Source of the DNA: Panulirus ornatus
Lineage: Eukaryota; Arthropoda; Malacostraca; Decapoda; Palinuridae
Assembly: GCF_036320965.1 (NCBI RefSeq)
Contig: NC_092249.1
Span: 641,114-705,113, forward strand
Direction of reading: 5' to 3'
Length of the DNA: 64,000 nucleotides
A program made the translations under genes and the position numbers. Positions 32,761 through 45,201 of the stretch are shown here, one piece after another. Within the stretch, counting starts at the first letter, position 1. The number at the start of each line of letters is the position of its first letter. The notes under the pieces are model-generated. The model saw only the letters and a list, made by a program, of their open reading frames with translations, was not told the origin of the DNA and ran no database searches.

Positions 32761-34700
32761 TAGACAAGTATTAAAAAGATAAAAGTTGAGGCAACTTATC
32801 CATTCAACAAAATTAACAGTGATGTAAGAAAGAACAGCTCCTTGACTTTACCTGCCATTCATCTATATATCCTCACTTTCTATTTTTTTTCCTACTATTT
32901 CCTCACGCATTCTTTTTATCAAATTTTTATCTATACTACTACTCGTTTACTCTGACAAAACAAGAAGCTGGGAGGAAAGTGTGTACCCCCACAATAATCC
33001 ACACCCAAAGTAGACCTCAGAAAATAATGCAACACTACATTCAAAGAGACCATATATATTTCATTATGTGAGGAACCACAGCATTTATATTCCTTTCAGA
33101 GAAAATTGCTCTAACTGCCCAACTGTACTCTCGACTTTAAAATGTCAACTGCCGCATCAAGTCATTGCTGGCCAGAAATTTTTCAAGAACCAACGAGAAA
33201 CCGTAGAAAGAACAAGAAAAATATGTATATAATTACATGTGACATGTGCCATTTCTTGAAAAGCCTGATAAGGGATTAGCAAACGCTTTTCCGAATAATG
33301 AGCAAATGTTATTCACAAAATGATCGGACTACCTTCCTGCAGGGAGACGGTATTGTCATAACATAAAAATGCCTGGACGTGATCAAGAATAATATCACAC
33401 TGAATACAGGGATTCATACTAAGCAAGTATGCAGCTGACTTATTCATTCCCAACTATTGTTTTCTTTTTACATTCTTGTTACCACGAAAGTCCTGTACTT
33501 CCCATCCGTACGGACAACAAAGATGATAATTGCTAAATAGGCGTATCATCCTTACATTGCTCGGGTATTTTTCCTGATCATCCCTGTATCGAGGGTAGCA
33601 TTCATTACTATGATGCAGATCTCATTTTGAGAACTTGAACATCCTCTCTTTATTGTCAGATTGAATCTTTACGTACATACTGCATTTGATCAAATGAATG
33701 CAAAGAACTCCCCAGCTTTTAAGAGCAACTCTCGTTAACAGACATACATAAATTTATATGGGCGAGCTGACGAGGCATAACTACTAAGCGTTAAGCCAGA
33801 AGGTACTAAATACAGCGTTAAAGATTTTGTTCAAAGCTATTATGAGAGAAATATGTAAAATAAAACGTACGAAAATAATTTCTTCAGTACTACTTAAGGC
33901 TATATGACACCCAATGTACTGACCTAGAATAAAAATTACCACAATTATAAACTAATACGCACATGAGTAACACCAAGCAGAAATATACGTCCGGTTTGTC
34001 CATTCACAATATAAAATCTGGGAACATTACGTCGTGTCAGGTGGTCCGGATAACCTTGAGACCGAGATCGCGGCTCTGTACCCATAGGGGTGAATGACGA
34101 CACTTTTCAGCAAGGGGAGCGCTACTCAAGGTGGCCTCATTCTTCCCCTAGCACAGACAGTTTTTCCCTTAAACCCATGGAATAAATGAAATGATGTTGA
34201 CAATGAATGTACATATACATTTCCACGGTTAAAAAAAAAAAAATTGGCTTTAGTATCGGGGACAAAATATACAATTCGCTCGCAGTAAGTTCCTCGAGTG
34301 GTGTTCGATGGATGATGCACCACAGACAGCGTCTTTATACGTGACTCGATCGAAAAATGAAAGTAAAATTGTTCTGGAAGATCGGCCGTAACCTGAATGT
34401 GGTTCGTCTTATATGCAGAACTAAAAATTACTAAGTGGCTGACTGGTATCGTTTTGTGAGAGATGAGTTGTTGGGTGTGGGGAGGGCCGTCAAGTGTGGC
34501 TCCACCCAGAAAAGTGGCCAAAAAAAAGTTGACCGTACATTTCATGATATGGGGAATCGGGTTAAGGGGCTTGGACTGTAAGTAGGTCCCTGCATATCAT
34601 ATATACATACTTAAGCTTTTAACGTATAACCGCACACGTATACAGATTGTTGCCCTTTCAACTCTATCTAATTACTCAAAAGTACCTAAGACGAGATTTT
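32761..34700. other. Unique CpG-containing DNA, no gene recognised
   Basis: No exon-like frames. From about 33 kb the sequence has noticeably more CpG dinucleotides than the stretch to the left. The minus-strand frame 34,126-34,545 is open for 139 codons but has no recognisable domain. Confidence 0.45.
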
Positions 34701-34704
34701 GCCA

Positions 34705-34827
34705 TAAGGCATGCTAGGATGGGGAGCTGTGGTTTTGGTGCATTACACATAACGCTAGAGAATGAAGTGAGCGGATGTGGCCTTTCTTCGCCTTTTTCTG
34801 GCGATACCTCGTTCACACATGAAATGA

Positions 34828-34828
<1 letters not shown>
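34705..34828 (+). repeat. RTE-A 3' UTR module fragment
   Basis: GGGGAGCTGTGGTTTTGGTG, ACATAACGCTAGAGAATGAA, GGATGTGGCCTTTCTTCGCC and a GGCGATACCTCG box. It ends exactly at a TA microsatellite. Confidence 0.75.

Positions 34829-34830
<2 letters not shown>

Positions 34831-34901
<71 letters not shown>
34831..34901. repeat. (TA)n microsatellite
   Basis: About 35 TA units at the edge of an RTE-derived fragment. Confidence 0.95.
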
Positions 34902-34903
<2 letters not shown>

Positions 34904-37900
34904 TCACTGTTATTAAAGAATTCACCTGGACATTTAAGAAAACAGTTAATCCAAGTATATAACTATATTTTCAATAGTTTCCTTGTCTTGCAATTACAGT
35001 GAAAGTATTTTGGGTACGACCCGTTTCACTTTCCTAAGAGCAACGAATGGTGTGTACTCCGTAATGCTATAGAATGACGAACATTACTGTAACACGACGG
35101 CTCCTAATGGTGTGATTTAAAATATGTAGCTCTACCGGCCCTTAGGAAAGACAACCATTCCTAGGTCCGCCATCACCTATAAGATGACGTAAAATAAACA
35201 ATAATGGGCGGGAACTTTACCCCCAAGGCCACCATTATGACACCATGCCGTCTCCCGCGGCTTCGGTGTTAACCTTTGAAAACAGCACCATATGGTCCGG
35301 TGGCGCAAACTAGGCCAACACGCAACATATTATTATCAATAAAACGCTGACGAACCGTATTCGTGATAAGGCTAAATGCGTGTTATACTTTCATATGCTT
35401 TTGTTATTACGTAATTTCGATATCTATTTTGAAAGGTAAATCATACTGATCTCGAGGCTTGTACTCAAGATATAAACATGTTTCTCCCGTTTTGAAGAGG
35501 ATTTATCTTTCCGTTTGTCTGTCAATTGCAGGTAAGAAAAATTCATAACTGAACATTAGGAATGCAGCAAATTGGCGGGACCAGTATGGGCAACTTCTGC
35601 CTATAGGAGTACTAACGCAGTTTGTTCCACTGTAAACCATCATGGGGCAAAATATATGTATGACGTTGTAAAGGTGATGTATAAACAAGGTCTTTCATTT
35701 TTATAAGACAGTCGATGGCTACAAGAAGGAAAACGAATAACACATCTGTTAAGGTACTTTTTCATTTTGTGTAGCAATATGTACAGTTACCTGCATGTAC
35801 ATTACGATTAATTTGCAATGAAAAATGTTTTTCCTGCCACGTTATATTATGTTATGACAAATGTCAACAGTGATTAAGCTCAGTGTAGCAGATATTTAAT
35901 TGAAATTGATAGGTAATTGTAAATTCAGTCAGGAAGGCCTGCTCTCTCCACGTACCGAGGTACACAGACGGCAAGGCAGTTACTTTTGTCTTCGTAGTCT
36001 TAAGAATAAGACGTAGGAGTTCGTGCCTTCCCTCTAACATAAAACCAACAGTTCACAAGATCACTACATATTAACCAAAAAACTTATGCCAAACCCTTCC
36101 GTATGTTGGCAGACACTCATCGGGTTCCTCACGAATATCATGGTATGTCCCATCGTATACAGCTAACTGGTCATGAAATATAGTTCTGATTGGATGACAG
36201 GATCTTAGAGGTTTTTAGAATGATAATGATAATTATTATTTCATGGTTTGCTCATCATAATTACGTGAGTGGAACTACAGGACGAACGTTGTCGGATAAA
36301 TACGTTCCACTTTCCGTTTACTTTTAGTTTTAAGCAACTTGCGAGCGGAAGGTGGCGACATGTGTTCTGTCATTTGCTTGGTATTTCTCTCGTTGTGATG
36401 CAACAAATATTGACCAACGGCTCGGACATCTTACAGTTAGTCCATTCATCTGTTAACAGTGAGTTGATGATTATCTTCTGTCGTCTTTTACTGATGAAAC
36501 TTCACATGCATGATCTTTTTTTTTGATAACCCAGGCGATATTATAAGTTACGACCATGTCGGTCTGCCGTCTAAGGCTTCTGTTGTTTACTACGTATATC
36601 GAAATATTCACTCACGATCCTCTAAATCAGTTCTGGCCAGAGATGAGAGTACATTTTCATGTCAAAACCTTCAAGAAATACCTTCATGAATGCAACTACA
36701 TCTCCGATTAAAATCATATTGTTATAAAGCTTCGTGTGCCTAAGAATAAAGATTTTCTCATCTCATCTCAGCAGAGGCAAGGTAGACTCAGTATCTGCCA
36801 GTGGCCAACCTGTCAATTATCACCATTCATTCCTGCCCTCGTACTTCAACCTTCATCGTCTTCCAGTGTCTTCCCTTCGTCTTCTAAGCCAGCTCTTGAT
36901 GTCCTCAATCCATCCCATTCTAAGTCTTGGTGGACTTCCCTATGAGGTATAATTCAAATACCTTTTGACATATCATTGTTAATCTCCCTATGCTTGACTC
37001 TACATTCACAGTGATGATAGATATATTTTACTACTTTTGTCAGTTTCATATTTAAGAAAATAAAGAAGTTTAGGGGTTGACCAGATGCCCTCCTGACATC
37101 TAATGCAAATTGTCCTGCCCGTTGACAGTGTCGTTACTTCAGCACCACATTAACATCATAATCTTATTCACTGATGATTGTGCGAAGCAATAAGATGAAG
37201 ATTGTTTACGTTATCAAAGTTACGATGTCATGAAGACTTGGCAAGTGCTTGACTGTACCATAACGAGATCATATCATACTTGCCCAGTACACGATGCTCG
37301 CTGGCCATCAGCTCCGAACAAAATTCTTGACAACATAAAGCATTATGATGCAGTACGAGTGTCCGGTCACTGCTCCAGATAGCGACGTTAGTTGCGTGTG
37401 AAGCGGCCCTCAGGACGCGGTAGAGCGTGTCCAGCGACAGGCCTGGAGCCCAACCATCATTAAAGATCGCAGCTATTGTGTGATCGCACCTACTGGACGA
37501 ACGAACACCACCCTTCCTCTAGGGTTCACATCCGCTCGTCTCCCGCCATATTTCCACTGGTCTTTATGCTTGATCAAAGTAAATAAAGAGGAGAGGGAAG
37601 TTGGGATGATGCATATAACAGATCAGTACAGGAGAGATGAACGTGCTACGCTTCATAGAAATCCTGGCGTCAACACCAGGCATTCCAGGGTGTGTCAGAC
37701 CTGGACGCAACACCTTGATTGCTAGGGTAATACTCACGTGAGGTGACCTGGCCACTGACCCTACCCTCAAGGATTATGTCAAATACCAGACCATCGTACC
37801 AAGAGGTCGTTTGGTTGTGTTGCAGTGACGTGCAATCATCCTAGGTGGTCTTACAGTCACGCTTGAGGGTCGTACAGTCATATAGTCCACGGTAACAACT

Positions 37901-40640
37901 ATCTTCGTATGTGGTTGTCATTTGATCCTCGTAATCGATACCAAGTTCTCAGTTGCATATTCGTAGAATTCTGAGAGTGAAAAGTCTTGGGACAATCACA
38001 TTGCTCAACTATGTGTTTGGCGTTTGATTATAATCTATATGACAGTTATATCAGTGTAAGTCAAGTATAATGTCGTTCACTTGTTAATTGGAATTTATTC
38101 TGAAATGTACACACCGTATCCATTTCGTACTATAACAATTTATTTAGTGTCCCAGATGGTTCAGCGATGGTCCAATTGTTTATGATGCATTTGTCTTTGT
38201 AGATGCCTTCTAGTCAAAGAATGTTCCCCACTGACTTAGATGTCTGATTATTATATTGTACCTTTAAAATTTTCATTCTTACCTGTGACTATTTGGCTTA
38301 ACAATACAATGTCATGTATAATTACTTCGTGTTCCATCTGATTGGCTCAGCAGTATGGTGGACCGTCCGATCAGGTCTTCCGTCTGAATGGCCAGGTAAC
38401 ATGGTATACTATCAGATTATTACCCCTGATGGAGGGAGACTGATAACTTAGGTATCGTAAGTGCCCTACGTGCTGTAAGCAATGTGACTGGCTAAAACAA
38501 CCTGTTTCAAGATGCCTTTAACCACTGTTGGTCGTTCATTGTTGTAAGAAGTTCAGCAAGAAACTTGTTGGAAGGGTCTCGATGAAGTAGATATATTGTA
38601 AGGGTGAGGGATGCTTGGAACTGTGAATGTTAGCAGTATGCACTTGATGAAAAGGCATCCTGATGGCGGAGATAGTACAAGAGATTGTGGTCCATGAGTG
38701 TAGAGGTATAACTACATACAAACAAGAGACATAGGTTATCTCATTTCTTCAATTCTTCATCTGACAGTCTCTGCAGTCGCACGTACAGACCAAGGCAATT
38801 ACCAGTGACGCTACATCCAAATCGGAGACCAACTTCGTAATGAGTCATGTAGTAAACAGTGGAACGATATGGAGACAACGGATATTACAAGATACAGAAG
38901 GGATTACAGGACGTAATGATAAAATATAAAAGACAAAGTAATACCGCTACATGATTACTGTTTCCGACCACAGAGTAGCTTACTAAGGAATTACTCAGGA
39001 AAGTTACGTAAGGGAGGTCTTGAAGCCAGGGAGGAGGTGTTAGGTACGAGCGAGAGAAGAGACGCTACAGTAAGGGAACCAGCGAGGAGGTAGACACGAG
39101 CAGTAGGAGGAGGGGAGAGGAACGGGGTCAGGGTGAGGGAAAGTGTTGTCCAACAGGAGGTGTCAATTAGCCAGACAACAGACGTACTTTAAAGGGAACA
39201 TGGAACACACAACAGTTGGCCACCGTGCGAAATATTTAACATAATACAGGAGAGCTGATGAAATATAACAAGATAATACATGATAACAGAAGAAATATAA
39301 CGAGGCTCTTGCCCTGCGTATAACGTGTCGTCACAAGAGTAAGATATGAAGAAAAAAGCCAGCTTAGCAACTGGCAAATGTTTTATGACGATTTTTTTGT
39401 CTGCCTGATACATATATGAATTTGAACTTCGTAGCTTTCATGCAGTGTGAGCCCTCATATCTAGTCAGTTGGTAACCTTCATAGAAGGTCCTTAAGGTGT
39501 TACTGTGGAGATTCTGTTATCTTTCCTTCAGTTACAGTGATAAAGAGAATGAGTACACAGGCAGGGGACAGACACAATGGTTTCGACACACAGTAATACT
39601 CTACATGTAGAGGCTGGGACATGATAAATCATTGTGGATTAATGCTACGTTATTATTCCATAAGTATCAAGGTAAAACTCATCTATAAAGACGTCAGCAA
39701 ACTGCAGATCCCAGCAGACAGTAAGACAGAACGCAGTTTTACTGTAGCTATAAACCAAAAGAATTATATAACGAAATTAGATGAATACAAGTCTGTTGGA
39801 TGTGAAAATGTTGGGCGCATGTGTGGCACTATGGTGAGGGTGTATGTCTGTCTGGGCTCCTGGAAGTGAGACTGGATTCAGAGGTTGTTTACGTTCAGTT
39901 GTTCCTGCAACAAACACAATTGGGTTTTCCTGGAACAGAATCATATAAACTCCATGGCCTCTATGTTCCTTATTTACCATCTTTTTGATAGTCTTGCAGC
40001 CCCCATACGTCTTATTTACTATAACAGTCCCACTGTCCCCGTACGCCTTATCTATTATCCAATAAAACTTACTCTCCCTTGAGAAGCTCCATCACCTTCA
40101 CACATATTCCTTATCTTCGTGAGACCCTTGCCTGGCACCAGCTGCCTCTCTGCTCTTCGTCCTCACTCCAGCCATGAGCAGCTGCCTGATCAGATTCAGG
40201 CCTCACCAGTTAGTGCTCACGGTGTACATCATGTCACTCATCCCAGAAATCAGTTATTTTCTAAGGTTATGATATCCCCTCAGTCTGGGCGATTGTCCTT
40301 ACCCATACCATGACTTTGATAGTACAGATTTTGCATAGTTATTTAATACTCATTTGTATTTTTGAGCTTTCAGCCTAGGTTGGGAAGCCTCACCCGTTCA
40401 GTCAATAATTTGTGCCACGATTCGGTAACCTGGTGTTCTGGCCGACCTCCCCGGCTAGCAGGAGACAGGTAGGGACTCCACACGACCTTGTCTTTCATCA
40501 TCAGTCTCCCATAACTTTCCCTTCAACCTTTTGCTTCTTGGATCGTCATGTTCTCACGCCGCACCCTACCATACCGTCTTCCCCTAGCACTTTCTTAAGT
40601 ATGTACACGTTGACCGCATGATCACTTCCCGCCCATAAAG
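34902..40640. other. Unique-looking intergenic DNA, no gene recognised
   Basis: Comparatively repeat-poor, CpG-containing sequence. Short open frames exist (36,269-36,526; 37,480-37,725) but none shows a domain, signal peptide or matched splice sites I can defend. A few G-family-like phrases (GTCACGCTTGAGGGTCGTAC near 37,857-37,876) occur. Possible distal regulatory DNA for the gene starting at 47.67 kb, but nothing in the sequence proves it. Confidence 0.45.
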
Positions 40641-40644
40641 TTCG

Positions 40645-40830
40645 TGAACGTCTATATTCCGGCTTCGTTACGTCAACGGCCTCAGTGATCTGCACTATCT
40701 TGTGGGTGTGACACGTTTTCTAGACCTAATCCTCGGTCAGAGTCTGACCATTTTTCTGAGTGGCGCATCAATAACCAGCCTTTTCTCTCCAATCTGTGTA
40801 CCGCTGTACGGCTATAATCTCTGGCTTAGT
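40645..40830 (+). pseudogene. Possible remnant of a LINE endonuclease domain
   Basis: Broken frames contain TRFLDLILGQSLT and, farther on, a SITSLFSPICVPL segment, arranged like the FLDLILTSNP...GSSDHSLIS...P part of jockey-type endonucleases. The catalytic SDH motif is not preserved. The surrounding 147-codon open frame (40,702-41,145) otherwise has no recognisable content. Confidence 0.3.
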
Positions 40831-41357
40831 GAAAGCAGTGCACACGTGAGGATGCAAGCACGTGTAAATAAACTATGGTCATCCTGGTGCGTGCAGAACT
40901 TCCTCTTGTCATCATTAAAGAATGGAAGTACGAATCTTGAGACATACTGTTCAGGTTCTTATTTGACTCTGATACTGAGAGTTATATCAAATGAACATTC
41001 AAGATATCAGTGTTATGTTCAGGTGAACACTGATCATATCTCTGGCTTGATGGAGGGGAGACAGACATTTACACCAAACATACCTAATTATATTCTTGGT
41101 TCGCGTAGATACATGGCCTCCGTGAATTTGCAAGTCTCGAGATAAAGGAGAGCTTTTGCTCACATTCTAACGTCCAGAAATAGAGTCAGAATACTTCTAA
41201 TTGTCACATCAGACATATCTAATCTCAAGCCCATATCTTCCAGAATGATGAATTGATTACTTGAGATAATACTTGAAACATCACAGGGTAATCCTTAACC
41301 TGTAAGTAGTTATGTTCGAGTCTAGTCCTTTAACTTGCTCAGGTCGGCTTCCCTAAG

Positions 41358-41359
<2 letters not shown>

Positions 41360-41392
<33 letters not shown>
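41360..41392. repeat. (CA)n microsatellite
   Basis: About 16 CA units in otherwise unique sequence. Confidence 0.95.
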
Positions 41393-41396
<4 letters not shown>

Positions 41397-42742
41397 AGCT
41401 AAGGATGGGATCTTAACGACCAGACATCAAGCCTTGTCATCCGGCTCACCATGATAAAGACAAAAGTCAGTGAAAGTTCATAACGTTTCTAAATGGGCTG
41501 TTCGAATAGACATGAAAACAGCTCCATTACGTGTCTGTCACGACCATTAGTGAGCATCCTCGCCAAGTACGGATGGCATTCAGCCAAGTCCCCTAATTAC
41601 AGAGGCCAACCTTGCTGCTCAAGAGAGAGAAACCAACCCCGTCTGGCAGAGCAGAGGCCGCTGCACCACAAGTCGCCACAACCACAATTTCCACCCATAT
41701 GGTCGTGTGACGTCATGCGACGCCTCCCCAACCCTCTAACAATCAGGGAGAAACGTTCACCAAACGGTGATGGATGGCGCTCCAGGAAGAAAAGCACCAT
41801 CGTTCCAGGATGAGAAGCGCCGTAGTTCAAGGACCACTCGCTCCATCGTTCCAGGAGGAGCAGCATGGTCTCCTGGGTGCTGGCTGGGATCGCACCTTAC
41901 CACTAGTGGCCTGTTATTCCTGCCATCATCATCAACACCAAAAGTATATTTGTCTTGTTGCTGATCCTCTAACTGATTTACGCAAGTTGTGACGTCCCTA
42001 CGACCAGCCAGAGAGTGAAAGTGGTGTTTCCTGGGCATCACGACGTGTACAGGTATGCGGGGCCGTGAAATGCTGCTTAAATAATATGATGATGTTAGTT
42101 TGTGTTAGTGGTGTGGAGAGTTCTTAAGAGGTAGGGTCTGACTGCCAATCTAAAACACTATCTCCGGCAAGGTCAGCTGTAGACCGCTTGCACGGGTCGT
42201 CTGGAATTTCTTCAGTTGCACCAATCGTCGGATAACTACAGACGTACACACATCTTGTATGAGATAATCCAAAATTTGTATGTAACCGAACTTACGATAA
42301 CGTCCCATCACTGTAGCTGCTCAGGTCTAGTAATATTACCCACCGTCTCAGCCTCGTAAATGGCAGGAACTGTCAGTCGCGTGATTGCTGGAGGTCAGGA
42401 AGACAACGGTGTGCAGAGCTTGTGACCACAACCGCCAGCCTCACTCATCAAGTGGTGGCCTCAAGTGGGGACCTTTAATCTGCTACTTACATAACCTTCA
42501 CTGTAAGATCCTCGTGTAATTTAAAATAATTATTTCTATGGTAGAATGTCCTCGTAAGTAGTGTCGAACTGAAAATCGCTATAAGGCTGCTCTCCTCAAG
42601 GATGACAGTGCACGTACATTATTCCTGTATTACTGCACCTCAGTTCCTAGAACTAAACACGTTACAGTGTTAGATTGTACGTGTGGATGACATTTTTACG
42701 CTGATGGCCCGTGCTACAGTGCCATTGTATCCCCGTCTGCAG
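41393..42742. other. Unique DNA, no gene recognised
   Basis: Contains open stretches on both strands (for example 41,493-41,813 plus and 41,757-42,041 minus) without domains. A short direct repeat CATCGTTCCAGGA occurs at about 41,800 and 41,843. Confidence 0.4.
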
Positions 42743-42960
42743 GTGTAACATACGACAACACTGTAGAGTTCCTGCAGTCACTCGTAAATAACTTGGCTTA
42801 CTTTCCCGCCAGTTGTTGTAGTAAGTGTGGCGAGGCTGTCAACAATTACCATCCTCCATCTTTGTCAGTACCACAAACTTCATCCAGTTTCTTTTACTGT
42901 TCTGGAACATCAGCTTCCTACCACTCATATTGCAATCTGAAGTACCCTGTTCAGGATAAA
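42743..42960 (+). CDS. Candidate lone exon, unknown product
   Basis: An open stretch of 218 nt is flanked by a good acceptor (CCCCGTCTGCAG) and a strong donor (GATAAA|GTAAGT). In the open frame it reads VTYDNTVEFLQSLVNNLAYF, then a Cys-containing segment CCSKCGEAVNNYHPP, then Ser/Tyr-rich sequence ending NLKYPVQDK. I do not recognise a family, and I see no matching neighbour exon. It could be an exon of an unseen gene or an upstream alternative exon, or chance. The antisense strand is also open over part of it. Confidence 0.3.
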
Positions 42961-44085
42961 GTAAGTGTTGCCAGGGATCTTCCTTCATGGGGACATTCTG
43001 TAACAAAAGATGAAGAGTGAGTGTAGTACTGTACCCATCTGACAACATACGGGGCAAGTTACAAGACCAAACCTGCAAACCAAACCTGGCAGTTGATAGT
43101 AACCCTAACTTAACAAATATCCACATGTTGCCAGAACCAAACGCTCTATTGACGGGGAGTGAAGATGGACGGTGGGCCTGCCAACACTGGAGGGAACGAG
43201 GTTGAAGAGGCACATGATAACCGCATTAGGGTCCTTGATGACGTTCACAACCAAGTCTCTGAAGGAAAGAGAAACCTGCCAACTTGTGGCCTCAGAGATG
43301 CACGGGTTAGGCCAAGAGTCGGCAGGCATGAACACAGAGCGACAGTTCAGCAACACTTGAGACATAAACGTAAGTTGGTGTGAGATATTCCCCTCCCACA
43401 TGTACACTCACTCACACCTTACCTGGCCTCCTTACTGCGGCCGCCACTTATATTTTACCATGTAGTAAATATAATTACTACCATGTCCCCCTCCCCCCTC
43501 CCATCTCAGAGGTAAGAGTGATTATATTCAATATTTCCAGGATCGATTTTCTCTCCAGTCTTAGACGTATTACGATTGTGAGGCTCACAGAGGTTTATTA
43601 CGTGCAGATTCCTGTGTGTTACATTGCTCGGAAGAGTGACGGTTGTAACGGGCAGGTGTTGTTATGGCTCATGACCTACGGTGCAGTACACATCCCCAGC
43701 ACCACATACACACTCACCTTTCTGGGTAATGGAATGGAATAATCAAGACCACACTTGCTACGGTTGAGGTATATTTTTGATTTTGATAACAATGTCTGTG
43801 ATATTACTTGACACCGGGCCTTCTGAAATACACTCTGTACCTGAGCATATATATATGACGCGTACGAAGAATCTGATGACTTCTAAAATCACTGAAAAAG
43901 ATTCTTTGAAAATTCATGCTGATGCCGTACTTACCTGAGTAATTCAGATGAATCTGTTGATAAAAATATATGATATCTACTCACATGATTATCACTAGTT
44001 ATCTGTTAATGATATATCCTCCCTGTGCTGCAGTATTTCCATTTTGTTATTTCAGCCGATTGGCTGATTAAATTCAATAAACCGT

Positions 44086-44087
<2 letters not shown>
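42961..44087. other. Unique DNA, no gene recognised
   Basis: Open frames such as 43,159-43,383 and 43,380-43,742 lack recognisable protein content or splice signals that connect them. CpG-containing. Confidence 0.4.

Positions 44088-44137
<50 letters not shown>
44088..44137. repeat. (ATT)n microsatellite
   Basis: About 16 ATT units. Confidence 0.95.
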
Positions 44138-44138
<1 letters not shown>

Positions 44139-44238
44139 CTTGTCATCTGGCAAGGCGCGCGAGACTTTCATAAGAGTGTCCCACAGGGCCTCCAGGTCTC
44201 GTATTTCATGGACTGTCTAATACTTCACTGAAGTTGAC

Positions 44239-44373
44239 GTGCCTGAGGATGTTCCGTTCCTGTACGTGCCTGAGGATGTTCCATTCCTGCACGTGCTTGA
44301 GGATGTTCCGTTCCAGTACGTGCCTGAGGATATTCCGTTCCTGTGCGTGCCTAAGGATGTTACATTCCTGTAC
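44239..44373. repeat. 27-bp minisatellite, five tandem units
   Basis: Five head-to-tail units starting GTGCCTGAGGATGTTCCGTT at 44,239, 44,266, 44,293, 44,320 and 44,347, each exactly 27 bp with a few substitutions. Because 27 is a multiple of three, five of the six frames stay open through it, which creates false ORFs. No start or splice context supports translation. Confidence 0.93.
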
Positions 44374-44772
44374 ATACACCACCTCGACCAGATACACTTT
44401 TCTCCGTCACCCAGGAACAGGGTATCTGGAAACATTCACTCTAAGAAAACAGCTTAGTGAACAGAGCATAATTATCTGAGGGGCAAATCCAGCTCTCAGG
44501 AGTTCCTTCACTGTTCTGGCCTCGAGTGGCAGAGGCGAGAGATTCACTAACATATGCCGGGTGAGGCAATGCTCCACTTGGGCAAATAATAACATCAAAC
44601 ACCGCAAATTTTGAAGGCCCTTAGGAAATCCTTGAGGACCCGAGTTAAACGCCAGGAACAGCTGCTCTTAGATTGTGACAACAAATTCTACTTCAGTAAC
44701 GTATGCATGGCGAAACTTGTTTTCGATTTAAGAAGATATTTAACACCTTTAGCACGACATTACGGCCTTAAT

Positions 44773-44950
44773 GCACGACGGTACGTCTCTTGAGCACGAT
44801 GGTGCAATCTTTGAAAACGACTGTACAACCCTTGAACCTCACCATCATCCCCAGAGACTGTACCGTCCTACTGAAGGGTCATACTCATTGTTCGTAACGT
44901 CGTGCTCAAGGGTTGCATCGTCGTACATAAGGGTTGTACCATCTCATGTG
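44773..44950. repeat. G-family array (21-bp units, partly inverted)
   Basis: Three 21-bp units start at 44,773, 44,794 and 44,815 (GCACGACGGTACGTCTCTTGA-type). From about 44,860 related units run in the opposite orientation (CTGTACCGTC, GTAACGTCGTGCTCAAGGG, TTGCATCGTCGTACATAAGG). Related arrays lie at 47.05, 48.6 and 59.0 kb. Confidence 0.75.
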
Positions 44951-45174
44951 GATAAACACTCGTGTCAGAAGATGGAGTAGCAGGAGAGGTGGGAGACGGA
45001 CGTGGAAATGGCTGGAAGCGAAAAATCAGGAATCAGATTACAAGTAAGGGACGAGGAAAGAAACCTACAGAGGTTTCACAATGAAGGAAGGAGTTGTGAC
45101 TGGAGGAGGTAGAGAGCAACAGAAGATTGAAACTTTAACGAGACGATCATTTTTAGTAAAAGGCAAATGACCCG

Positions 45175-45201
45175 TTTTTTTTTTTTTTTTTTTTTTTTTT
45201 T
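45175..45201. repeat. Poly-T tract
   Basis: 27 consecutive T residues without an adjacent recognisable retroposon. Confidence 0.95.

Noticed and set aside
34126..34545. 139-codon minus-strand open frame
   Set aside because: No domain or signal peptide, not linked to any splice pattern; length is within chance expectation for this many bases.
40702..41145. 147-codon open frame as a gene
   Set aside because: Beyond a weak endonuclease-like scrap it has no domain, and no splice or promoter support.
42839..43213. 124-codon minus-strand frame overlapping the candidate exon
   Set aside because: No recognisable domain; it keeps the exon call uncertain but does not support a gene of its own.
44234..44479. 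Overlapping open frames through the 27-bp repeat; also considered as a CRISPR-like array
   Set aside because: Units are contiguous with no spacers and the sequence is eukaryotic; frames are open only because 27 is divisible by three.
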